A stretch of DNA of 64,000 nucleotides, from contig JACRIY010000113.1 of the NCBI GenBank assembly GCA_016235805.1, positions 1-64,000 of the forward strand. Direction: 5' to 3'. Shown here in pieces: positions 47,114-57,664 of the stretch. Within the stretch, counting starts at the first letter, position 1. Each line of letters begins with the position of its first letter. Made by a program: the position numbers and the translations under genes. The notes under the pieces were generated by a model. It worked only from the letters and a program-made list of their open reading frames with translations. It had not been told where the DNA came from and searched no databases. The DNA comes from Rhodocyclales bacterium. Its GTDB lineage: Bacteria; Pseudomonadota; Gammaproteobacteria; Burkholderiales; Rhodocyclaceae.

Positions 47114-48028
47114 ATGCTTCGTCAGCGCACCCTGAAATCTGTCGTCAAGGCCACCGGCGTGGGCCTCCACTCCGGCGTCAAGGTTTCGCTCGTGCTGCGT
47201 CCGGCCCAACCCGACACCGGGGTGGTGTTCCGCCGCGTCGACCTGACGCCGCCGGTCGACCTGAAGGCCGACGCGCTGGGCGTCGGCGACACGCGGCTGG
47301 CGTCCTGCCTGGAGCGGGATGGCGTGAAGGTGGCGACCGTCGAGCACCTGATGTCCGCCCTGGCCGGACTTGGCATCGACAATATCTATGTGGATGTCGA
47401 CGCCGCGGAACTGCCGATCATGGACGGTTCGGCTGCACCCTTCGTGTTCCTGCTGCAGTCGGCAGGTATCGAGGAGCAGAAAGCCGCGAAGAAATTCCTG
47501 CGGGTGAAAAAGACCGTGGAAGTCAGGGAAGGCGACAAGTGGGCGAAGCTTTCGCCCTACGACGGATTCAGCATCGACTTTTCCATCGTCTTCAACCATC
47601 CCGCCATGGATCGTGCCGCCTCGCGCGCGCATATCGATTTTGCCGACCAGTCCTACCTGCGTGAAGTGGCGCGGGCGCGCACCTTCGGCTTCATGCAGGA
47701 TGTCGAATCCCTGCGCGACCAGGGGCTTGCGCTGGGCGGCAGCCTGGAAAACGCCATCGTGATGGATGAGTACCGTGTCCTCAACAGCGATGGTTTGCGC
47801 TACGCCGACGAATTCGTCAAGCACAAGATCCTCGACGCGATCGGCGACCTGTATCTGGCAGGTCATCCCCTGCTGGGCGCTTTTTCCGCACACAAATCCG
47901 GACATGCGCTGAACAACCAGTTGTTGCGCGCCCTGTTGGCCGACGCCTCGGCCTGGGAAGCGGTCAGTTTTCAGAACGCCGCGGAAGCACCGGCCGGCGT
48001 CGCCCGCCTTTACCCCTTGCTGGCCTGA
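47114..48028 (+). CDS. lpxC: UDP-3-O-acyl-N-acetylglucosamine deacetylase
   Basis: Zinc deacetylase committing to lipid A synthesis, 304 residues. [18 protein letters not shown], zinc ligand His in [16 protein letters not shown] near residue 79, [17 protein letters not shown] with His/Asp ligands near 238, and the general acid/base His in [15 protein letters not shown]. It is in the usual place after ftsZ. Confidence 0.97.
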   Translation: MLRQRTLKSVVKATGVGLHSGVKVSLVLRPAQPDTGVVFRRVDLTPPVDLKADALGVGDTRLASCLERDGVKVATVEHLMSALAGLGIDNIYVDVDAAELPIMDGSAAPFVFLLQSAGIEEQKAAKKFLRVKKTVEVREGDKWAKLSPYDGFSIDFSIVFNHPAMDRAASRAHIDFADQSYLREVARARTFGFMQDVESLRDQGLALGGSLENAIVMDEYRVLNSDGLRYADEFVKHKILDAIGDLYLAGHPLLGAFSAHKSGHALNNQLLRALLADASAWEAVSFQNAAEAPAGVARLYPLLA

Positions 48029-48042
48029 CGGCCGCGACGCCC

Positions 48043-48225
48043 ATGTTCCTGCTCAGGATCATCGGCATTCTCACCATGATCACCATAGGCAGCGGCATCG
48101 TCGCCTGGCTGGTCACACGCGATCGCCGCTACCTAGTCTTGTCGGGACGCGTCGCCAAATGGGCGCTGATTTTTACGCTGGTGGTGCTGGTCCTGATGAT
48201 GGCGGAGCGCCTGATCATTCTTTGA
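48043..48225 (+). CDS. small two-helix membrane protein
   Basis: Sixty residues with two hydrophobic helices (about 4-24 and 38-57) separated by the basic loop VTRDRRYLVLSGRVAKW. I do not recognise a named family; small proteins of this kind occur downstream of lpxC in related bacteria. It starts 14 nt after lpxC, so it is probably co-transcribed, and overlaps the convergent DciA-like gene by 11 nt. Confidence 0.65.
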   Translation: MFLLRIIGILTMITIGSGIVAWLVTRDRRYLVLSGRVAKWALIFTLVVLVLMMAERLIIL

Positions 48226-48652
48226 CGGTGAGCAGAAGACGCTCCAACGCCCGCTTCAGGGGAGACTCACCGGGCAGTTCCTGAACCAAATTAGTGAGTC
48301 CTTGCTTCTGTTTTGCGCCAGGCAGGGTGGGACGCTTGTGCGCCTGACGCGGTGGGAGCGGGTTGCGGGCTTGCACTCGAACCTCTATTTGGGTAACCTT
48401 CGCCTCCTTGTTCGATAAATCGCTGGCGAGACTCGGTCCGAGTTGGCGGACTTTCGTAGCGACCGCGCCATTGGCGGCGTGGATAAGTAATTTCCCCAGA
48501 CGGAAGTTGGCTACCCGGGCATGAGGCCTCAGCGCCTCCGGCAGTGCAACTTCCAGAAGTCGCTGGAATTGGAGCAAGCGTTGGGCGTGGGCCGCAAGCC
48601 GCGCCATGCTGTCGCCGGAGTTGAGATGTTCCTGGAGACTGCGCGCTGTCAT
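48215..48652 (-). CDS. DciA-like (DUF721) protein
   Basis: Predicted 145-residue protein. The DUF721 core (about 30-100, LPEALRPHARVANFRLGKLL then HAANGAVATKVRQLGPSLAS) identifies the DciA family, which helps load replicative helicase DnaB where DnaC is missing. The C-terminal third is basic and Pro/Lys rich. It is divergent from the M23 peptidase gene, with 90 nt between starts. Position between lpxC and secA is common in betaproteobacteria. Confidence 0.8.
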   Translation of the reverse strand: MTARSLQEHLNSGDSMARLAAHAQRLLQFQRLLEVALPEALRPHARVANFRLGKLLIHAANGAVATKVRQLGPSLASDLSNKEAKVTQIEVRVQARNPLPPRQAHKRPTLPGAKQKQGLTNLVQELPGESPLKRALERLLLTVKE

Positions 48653-48742
48653 CTAAATTGAAGTTTCAGTCGTGGCCGGCGCCGCTATTTTCGGGCTCGA
48701 AACGGATGGCCAAAACTGATACGTACCTGGAGGGGGAGAAGA

Positions 48743-49690
48743 GTGCATATTATTCTCGTCTCTGACCGGCTGGCAACTGCGAGAAGCATTACCTTGACTT
48801 GGCGTCACGTCCTGATGTTCATGGGCGCCATGTTCGCTTCGGTTCTGATCTTGTCGTCGCTGTTTTCCTATGTCACGGTTCGTCACGCGGCCGAGATCCG
48901 CTTGCCTTTCCTGCAGGATTTGCTGCGCTCGGTTAATGCCGAAGAATCGCAGCGTTCCAAGGATTTCGTGCGGGAGAACCTGAATGCGATGGCAGTCAAG
49001 CTCGGCGAGATGCAGGCCCAGTTGTTGCGACTGGACACGATAGGCGAGCGCCTTGCGGGCATTGCCGGGGTCAGGCCGCAGGAACTCAAGGCTTTCGAAG
49101 CAAAGGCTGACGGTCGGGGCGGCCCGTTGTTGCAGCCAACAGCCATGACCTCGACCGATTTGCAACGCGCGGTGGATGCACTGGCGAACCAGCTCGAAGC
49201 AAAGTCTGACGCGATTTCGATGATCGAGTCGCAGATGCTGGAAGATCGCATCCGAAAGAGCCTGCTGCCGACCAGCCTGCCCGTGGATGCCCAATGGAAC
49301 GCCTCGACCTACGGTTGGCGCGTCGATCCCTTTACCGGGGAACGGGCGATGCATGAAGGGGCCGATTTCGTCGCGATGCCGGGCACCGCCATCAATGCCG
49401 CCGCCGCCGGCGTCGTGGTCAGCGCCGAGCGTCATCCGCAATACGGCAATCTGGTCGAGATCGACCACGGCAAGGACCTGACCACGCGTTATGCCCATGC
49501 GTCGAAAATCCTGGTCAAGCCGGGACAACTGGTGAAACGCGGGCAGAAGATCGCCGAAGTCGGTTCGACTGGTCGTTCCACCGGGCCCCACCTGCATTTC
49601 GAAGTGCGAATCCGCGGTCTGGCGCAGAACCCGGATCGCTTCCTGCGCATGGCGCAGGCGAGCCAACGACCTACTGCGGCTCGGCGCTGA
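48743..49690 (+). CDS. M23-family peptidoglycan peptidase (LytM-like)
   Basis: Predicted envelope metallopeptidase of 315 residues. One N-terminal membrane segment (MFMGAMFASVLILSSLFSYV, about 24-45), a coiled-coil region (about 75-160), and a C-terminal M23 domain with zinc motifs HEGADF near residue 208 and HLHFEVR near 289. Both are intact, so it is likely active on cross-links or regulates amidases. The GTG start has GGAGGGGGAG upstream. Confidence 0.92.
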   Translation: MHIILVSDRLATARSITLTWRHVLMFMGAMFASVLILSSLFSYVTVRHAAEIRLPFLQDLLRSVNAEESQRSKDFVRENLNAMAVKLGEMQAQLLRLDTIGERLAGIAGVRPQELKAFEAKADGRGGPLLQPTAMTSTDLQRAVDALANQLEAKSDAISMIESQMLEDRIRKSLLPTSLPVDAQWNASTYGWRVDPFTGERAMHEGADFVAMPGTAINAAAAGVVVSAERHPQYGNLVEIDHGKDLTTRYAHASKILVKPGQLVKRGQKIAEVGSTGRSTGPHLHFEVRIRGLAQNPDRFLRMAQASQRPTAARR

Positions 49691-49930
49691 AGCAAGGGGA
49701 GGGCATCCTCCCCCGCATGCTAAAATCGCCGCTTGCTTTTTCCGCCCGTTTTGCGGCCGCGGACTCCATGATCTCCGGTATTGGTTCCAGCCGAACGCCC
49801 GCATTCGCCGGCATTGGCTTTCCATGACGCCGGTTTCTGAGTGACCTGAATAATGATGACCGGCATCCGTTCCAGCATAACGCCAGCAGTCGCTGGCCTT
49901 GGCTTTCGCTGAAGCCGGTCTCCAAACAAT
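49691..49930. repeat. secA leader with a 71-bp imperfect tandem repeat
   Basis: Copies lie at 49768-49838 and 49853-49923 and agree at 55 of 71 positions in my hand alignment, including GTTCCAGC, TTGGCTTTC and GCCGGT. No secM-like gene is present. The second copy ends 7 nt before the secA ATG. Confidence 0.7.
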
Positions 49931-52660
<2,730 letters not shown>

Positions 52661-52670
52661 GGGCCTTGAA

Positions 52671-53753
52671 TTGCTGCCCGACGTGAGCGACGATGCGCCC
52701 ACCCTGCGCGAGGACGGGGATTGCATCGTCATCCTAGACCAGACCCTGCTGCCGGGGCAGACCCGCTTCGTCGCCTTGCGCAGCCTCGATGACACCGCCC
52801 ACGCCATACGCGTCATGCAGGTGCGCGGCGCGCCGCTGATCGGCGCCACCGCCGCCTACGGCGTGGCCCTCGGGCTGGCGGAAGATGCCAGCGATGCGCG
52901 GCTTGAGCGGGTGATCGAAATCCTGGCGGCAACGCGACCGACGGCGGTCAACCTGCATTGGGCGCTGGGGCGCATGCGGCGCGTGCTGCAAAAGTCGGCG
53001 CTGGCGACACGGCGGCAATCCGCATGGAACGAGGCGCGGGCGATCGCCGAAGAAGACAAGTCGGCGAATGCAGCGATCGGGCAGCATGGATTGCCGCTGA
53101 TAGCCGCGATCCATGCTGCCTTCGGCAACGAGAAGAACAATCCCCCCAGCCCCCTTTCCGGGAAAGGGGGTGACTATTTCAGGCAGGCTGCGCCTGCAAC
53201 TGTCAATGTCATGACCCACTGCAACGCGGGTCGCTTGGCCACCGTCGCGCACGGCACGGCGCTGGCGCCGGTCTATGCGGCGCATGCCGCGGGCATCCCG
53301 GTACATGTCTGGGTGTCCGAGACTCGGCCGCGCAACCAGGGCCTGCTCACTGTCTGGGAACTTCGCGAAGCCGGCGTGCCGCATACGCTGATCGCCGACA
53401 ACGCCGCCGGCCTGCTCATGACGCAGGGCAAGGTCGACCTGGTGATCGTCGGCGCCGACCGCATTGCGGCCAACGGCGATGCGGCGAACAAGGTCGGCAC
53501 CTATCTGAAGGCACTGGCGGCGCGCGCGAACGGCGTGCCGTTCTACGTCGCCGCCCCGCTGTCGACCATCGATTTTGCGTGCCCGACGGGCGCCGACATC
53601 CCGATCGAGGAGCGCGCCGCGGAGGAACTCGGGGCCGGTCAGACGCCGGTCGCCAACCCGGCTTTTGACGTGACGCCCGCCGCCCTGATCGACGGCATCG
53701 TTTCCGAGCGCGGCGTGGCGCTGGCGGGCGACCTGATGCGGTGGAAATCGTGA
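52671..53753 (+). CDS. mtnA: S-methyl-5-thioribose-1-phosphate isomerase, with repeat insertions
   Basis: Isomerase converting 5-methylthioribose-1-phosphate (or the 5-deoxy analogue) to the ribulose form. RGAPLIGATAAYG, catalytic Cys in MTHCNAG near residue 184, GADRIAANGD near 263 and NKVGTY are present. Two segments are repeat-derived: KSALATRR at about 107-114 (24-bp element) and about 20 residues at 158-178 with PPSPLSGKG (hairpin family). Start TTG 52671 follows GAGGG; GTG 52683 is an alternative. The aldolase gene overlaps its end. Confidence 0.93.
   Translation: MLPDVSDDAPTLREDGDCIVILDQTLLPGQTRFVALRSLDDTAHAIRVMQVRGAPLIGATAAYGVALGLAEDASDARLERVIEILAATRPTAVNLHWALGRMRRVLQKSALATRRQSAWNEARAIAEEDKSANAAIGQHGLPLIAAIHAAFGNEKNNPPSPLSGKGGDYFRQAAPATVNVMTHCNAGRLATVAHGTALAPVYAAHAAGIPVHVWVSETRPRNQGLLTVWELREAGVPHTLIADNAAGLLMTQGKVDLVIVGADRIAANGDAANKVGTYLKALAARANGVPFYVAAPLSTIDFACPTGADIPIEERAAEELGAGQTPVANPAFDVTPAALIDGIVSERGVALAGDLMRWKS
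52990..53013 (-). repeat. 24-bp dispersed element, copy 10
   Basis: In mtnA, read KSALATRR, the same frame as the murE C-terminal copy. Perfect match to the consensus core. Confidence 0.75.
53144..53205. repeat. hairpin repeat (family B) inserted in mtnA
   Basis: CCCCTTTCC / GGAAAGGGG followed by GTGAC, as in the lutB-lutC copy. It encodes PPSPLSGKG, nearly identical to the MurE insertion. Confidence 0.7.
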
Positions 53754-54394
53754 GCGGCCGCAGCGCCGAACTCGCGGCAACGGTCCTCGCCACGGCGCGT
53801 GCAATGAATGCCTCGGGCATCAACCGCGGCAGTGCGGGCAACGTCAGTGCGCGCAGCAAAGGTGGATTCATCATCACTCCGACCGGCATGGCCTACGATG
53901 CCTGCTCCGCCGACGACATGGTGAAAGTCGGCGCCGACGGCACGGCGAGCGGAACGCGCAAGCCTTCGTCCGAATGGCGCTTCCACCGCGACATCTATGC
54001 CGCGCGCCCGGAGGCCGGTGCCGTGGTGCACACCCATTCTCCGTTCGCCACGGCGCTGGCCTGCCAGGGGCAGGGCATTCCGGCCTTTCATTACATGGTG
54101 GCGCGCTTCGGCGGCCGCGACGTGCGCTGCGCGGCTTATGCCACCTTCGGTAGTCAAGCGTTGTCCGATGCCATCATCGTCGCCCTGAACGGGCGCAGCG
54201 CTTGCCTGATGGCGCACCACGGCATGGTGGTATTCGGCCGTGACTGCGATCACGCCCTGGCGCTGGCGGTGGAACTGGAAACGCTGTGCGAGCAGTACTG
54301 GCGGGTGCTCCAACTGGGTGCGCCGCGGCTGTTGCCGGAAGCCGAGATGAGTCGCGTGCTGGCCCAGTTCGCCACTTACGGCCAGCAGGAGTGA
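53741..54394 (+). CDS. class II aldolase (fuculose-1-phosphate aldolase-like)
   Basis: Predicted Zn2+-dependent aldolase of 217 residues. INRGSAGNVSAR, an acidic residue in SSEWRFHRDIY, zinc His pair in VVHTHSPFA near residue 98 and AHHGMVVFG near 164. It is coupled to mtnA (stop and start overlap), which points to the DHAP shunt: cleavage of 5-methylthioribulose- or 5-deoxyribulose-1-phosphate to DHAP and an aldehyde. MtnB dehydratase has the same fold and is the alternative. GTG 53750, exactly overlapping the mtnA stop, is an alternative start. Confidence 0.82.
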   Translation: MEIVSGRSAELAATVLATARAMNASGINRGSAGNVSARSKGGFIITPTGMAYDACSADDMVKVGADGTASGTRKPSSEWRFHRDIYAARPEAGAVVHTHSPFATALACQGQGIPAFHYMVARFGGRDVRCAAYATFGSQALSDAIIVALNGRSACLMAHHGMVVFGRDCDHALALAVELETLCEQYWRVLQLGAPRLLPEAEMSRVLAQFATYGQQE

Positions 54395-54410
54395 GTGTGC
54401 CGGATGCCGC

Positions 54411-55409
54411 CTAGGCGGCGTGGTAGGACGTTACCCGCTCCACTTCGTTTTTCGAGCCGAGGATGACCGGCACCCGCTGGTGGAGCTTTTCGGGGGTGAT
54501 GTCCAGGATGCGCCGTCGCCCATCGGTGGCCGCACCGCCCGCCTGTTCGACGATGAAGGCCATGGGGTTGGCTTCGTACATCAGGCGCAGCTTGCCGCCC
54601 TGGGCGCGCGTCTTGCTGTCGATCGGGTACATGAAGATGCCGCCGCGGCTGAGGATGCGATGCACGTCGGCCACCATCGAGGCGACCCAGCGCATGTTGA
54701 AGTCCTGCCCGCGCGGGCCATCCTTGCCGGCCAGAAGTTCGTCGACGTAGCGCCTGACCGGCGCCTCCCAGTAGCGCGCGTTGGAGGCATTGATCGCGAA
54801 CTCACGGGTTTCCGCGGGGATCTTCACGTCGGCCTGGGTCAGGACGAATCGGCCGAATTCACGATCGAGCGTGAAGACGTTGACGCCGTCGCCAAGGGTC
54901 AGCACCAGCAGCGTGGTCGGTCCATACACGGCATAGCCGGCGCAGACCTGGCGCGTGCCGGGCTGGAGGAAGGCCTGTTCGGTGGGGTCCATGCCCTCGG
55001 GGCACTGCAGCACGGAAAAGATGGTGCCGACCGAAACGTTGACGTCGATGTTCGAGGAGCCGTCGAGCGGATCGAACAGCAGCAGGTACTCTCCCTTCGG
55101 GTAGCGGTTGGGAATCGAGTGCGGCAGTTCCATTTCCTCCGAGGCCATGCCGGCCAGGTGGCCGCCCCATTCGTTGGCTTCCAGCAGGATCTCGTTCGAA
55201 ATCACGTCGAGTTTCTTTTGCACCTCGCCCTGCACGTTGTCGCTGCCTGCGCTGCCCAGCACACCTGCCAGGCTGCCCTTGCCGATGGCGATGGAAATGG
55301 CCTTGCAGGCACGGGAGACGACTTCGACCAGCAGGCGCAAATCGTGCGAGATCACGTTCTTGTCGCGTTGCTCCTCGATCAGGAAGCGGGAGAGGGTCAT
55401 GTGGCGCAT
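54411..55409 (-). CDS. fbp: class I fructose-1,6-bisphosphatase
   Basis: Gluconeogenic phosphatase releasing fructose-6-phosphate, 332 residues. [12 protein letters not shown] near the start, [20 protein letters not shown] metal site near residue 116, [14 protein letters not shown] and FIMYP-like [24 protein letters not shown]. Start taken at 55409 (MRHMTL); ATG 55400 is also possible and a 50-residue extension upstream is rejected as basic low-complexity. A TATAAT (55449-55444) lies 35 nt upstream. Convergent with the aldolase gene. Confidence 0.94.
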   Translation of the reverse strand: MRHMTLSRFLIEEQRDKNVISHDLRLLVEVVSRACKAISIAIGKGSLAGVLGSAGSDNVQGEVQKKLDVISNEILLEANEWGGHLAGMASEEMELPHSIPNRYPKGEYLLLFDPLDGSSNIDVNVSVGTIFSVLQCPEGMDPTEQAFLQPGTRQVCAGYAVYGPTTLLVLTLGDGVNVFTLDREFGRFVLTQADVKIPAETREFAINASNARYWEAPVRRYVDELLAGKDGPRGQDFNMRWVASMVADVHRILSRGGIFMYPIDSKTRAQGGKLRLMYEANPMAFIVEQAGGAATDGRRRILDITPEKLHQRVPVILGSKNEVERVTSYHAA

Positions 55410-55443
55410 GCTGGACGGGTACCGACGGAGAGTTGAAGGGGAA

Positions 55444-55449
55444 ATTATA
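55444..55449 (-). promoter_or_regulatory. -10 box of fbp
   Basis: TATAAT on the minus strand, 35 nt before the chosen start; -35 only weakly matched. Confidence 0.5.
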
Positions 55450-55634
55450 CCGGCAGGCCCGGCAGCCAAGTGGCCGCGCAGAGAGGGACGGGAACCGGCC
55501 GGAGGCGGCCGCGGAGATGCGGTTCGACGTGCCACGGCGGGCGGCTCCGTGGTCGACACCTGCGCCGGAATGGGTAAGATGCCAGTGCGCGAAGAGGTTC
55601 AGTCCGCCAACCAGCGATATACCAAGGAAAGCTC

Positions 55635-57530
55635 ATGACCCGACCGGACTGGTTGTCCGCGGAGCAGTTTCGCAAAACCTGGCAGTTTCTCGCCGTGACT
55701 GTGCTCGCCCTGGTCGTGTCCCTTGGCAGCGAGCGACTGGGCTGGTTGCAGGATTACGAGAACATCTACTACGACTACTGGCACCAGCTGGCGGGCAAGC
55801 GTCGGGACGCCCAGCATGCCGCCGTGATCGCGGTCGACGACGATACGCTGCTGCAGTACAAGGACGACCCGCTGGCATTCTGGCAGCCGATCTTCGCCGT
55901 CGCGATGCAGAACCTGACCGACGCCGGCGTCAAGTCCATCGGCCTCGATTTCATCTACGCGGTCAGTGCCGAAGCCTGGCTGCGCAAGCTGAACCTGCCG
56001 GACAGCGAAGTCTCGCGCAACTACGATTCGCCGTTTCGCGGCCAGCTGGCGCAAGGCAACAAGATACTCATCGCGCAACTGGTGGAGACCTCGCAGGGCG
56101 ACATGGAGGTCATGGGGCCGCCGCAGGAGCACCTGCTGATGCTGCCCAATGGCGCCCATGACACCGGGATCGCCAACCTCTACCCGGACAGCGACAAGCT
56201 GGTGCGCACTTTTTATCCGGTGGTGATACCCGATCCCCAGTTTCCGGGTGTCGGCTTCGCCATGCAACTGGTGTTGCGCGCCACCGGCGGCGACAGCCTG
56301 GCGGAAGGCTGGACCTTTGCCGGCGAATCCTATGCGCGAACCCGCGAGCGAAGGCGCATCGGCTACGTCGGCCCGCCGGGAACCATGCTCACCGTCTCGA
56401 TGAGCAAACTGCTGCGCCCGGATGCCCTCGCCGATCCCGACGTGCAGAAGCTGAAGGGGCGTTCGGTGATCATCGCGCCGAACAACATCGGGACCTCCGA
56501 CCGCCATTTTTCGCCCTACTCGCGCTTGTTGCCCGGGTATGCGACCGAGCCGATGATAGGCGGCGAGATCCACGCGAACGCGATCGAGACGATCCTTTCC
56601 GGAATCTATCCGCGCAACCTTTCCCTCTGGGTGGCCTGGCCGGCACTGGTCCTGGTCCTCGTCGGAGCGGTAGCGCTGTTCCTGCGCCTGCATCCGGCGG
56701 GCGGGCTGGGAGTTGGCATCGGGTTCTCGCTGCTGATATTGATTCCCGCCTATGCGCTTTTCCAAAAGGATCTGCTGCTGCCGGTGGCGCCGTTTCACTT
56801 GGCACTGGCGACGGCCTACCTGGGGACGCTGGCACTGCGCCTGACCGGCGAGGAAAGGCAGCGCGCCCATCTCAAGTCGATGTTCGGACAATACGTTTCC
56901 GACGTGGTGGTCGATAAGCTGATCGCCGAGGGGCAACGCCCCAACCTGAGTGGGGAAAAACTCGAAGTGACGGTGCTGTTCTCCGATATCCGCAATTTCA
57001 CGACGATCTCGGAAAAACTCGACGCCGAGGAAGTCGTCGAAATGCTGAACGCCTACTTCGGACTGAGCTGCGAACCGATTCTGGAACAGGGAGGCATGGT
57101 GAACAAATTCATCGGCGACGCCGTCATGGCGGTGTTCGGTTCGCCGGTGCATTACCCGGACCACGCGCGCCGCGCGTTGCTGGCGGCGCAGGGGATGGCG
57201 CGCGAGGCGGAAGGCTTCAAGGACTGGATGAAGCAGCGCTTTCCCGACCGGGGCCTTCCCGAGTTCGGCATCGGCATCGGCGTACACACAGGGCTGGCGG
57301 TAATGGGCGACATCGGCTCGGTCAAGCGCCGGGAGTTCACGGCGATCGGAGATACGGTAAATGCGGCGTCCCGCCTGGAGGGGGTGACCAAGGATCTCGG
57401 TTGCGTCGTGGCGGCCAGCGCTGCGGCGATCAAGGCCGGAGGAGAGGGTATCCGCACCGGACGACGGCAGGTTATCCAGGTCAAGGGCAAGGCCGAGCCG
57501 ATCGAAGTCTTCGAAGTGCTGGTCGATTGA
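55635..57530 (+). CDS. CHASE2-domain adenylate/guanylate cyclase
   Basis: Predicted inner-membrane class III nucleotide cyclase of 631 residues. One N-terminal membrane segment (16-35), an extracytoplasmic CHASE2 sensor (about 40-330, AVIAVDDDTLLQYKDDPLAFW), three membrane segments (about 335-410), then the cyclase domain with FSDIRNFTTISE near 449, FIGDAVMAVFG near 494 and IGDTVNAASRLEG near 573. The metal-binding Asp residues are present. It precedes the caspase-like genes in the same direction; regulation of that cluster by cAMP or cGMP is a guess from context. Confidence 0.92.
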   Translation: MTRPDWLSAEQFRKTWQFLAVTVLALVVSLGSERLGWLQDYENIYYDYWHQLAGKRRDAQHAAVIAVDDDTLLQYKDDPLAFWQPIFAVAMQNLTDAGVKSIGLDFIYAVSAEAWLRKLNLPDSEVSRNYDSPFRGQLAQGNKILIAQLVETSQGDMEVMGPPQEHLLMLPNGAHDTGIANLYPDSDKLVRTFYPVVIPDPQFPGVGFAMQLVLRATGGDSLAEGWTFAGESYARTRERRRIGYVGPPGTMLTVSMSKLLRPDALADPDVQKLKGRSVIIAPNNIGTSDRHFSPYSRLLPGYATEPMIGGEIHANAIETILSGIYPRNLSLWVAWPALVLVLVGAVALFLRLHPAGGLGVGIGFSLLILIPAYALFQKDLLLPVAPFHLALATAYLGTLALRLTGEERQRAHLKSMFGQYVSDVVVDKLIAEGQRPNLSGEKLEVTVLFSDIRNFTTISEKLDAEEVVEMLNAYFGLSCEPILEQGGMVNKFIGDAVMAVFGSPVHYPDHARRALLAAQGMAREAEGFKDWMKQRFPDRGLPEFGIGIGVHTGLAVMGDIGSVKRREFTAIGDTVNAASRLEGVTKDLGCVVAASAAAIKAGGEGIRTGRRQVIQVKGKAEPIEVFEVLVD

Positions 57531-57664
57531 CGAATCGGGGAACCGGGAGACGGCGCGGACAGTCGACGCCAGGGAATAGTGGTTGAGGTATTGAATTTCG
57601 CAGTTTGAGTGGGATAATCAAACGCCGGATTCGCTGGCTGGACAGTATTTGCGTACACACATCA

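Noticed and set aside
47272-47294. Further 24-bp element copy in lpxC (and a similar one in ftsZ near 46764)
   Set aside because: Only the GGCG and GACACG parts match, and the encoded residues are normal for LpxC and FtsZ.
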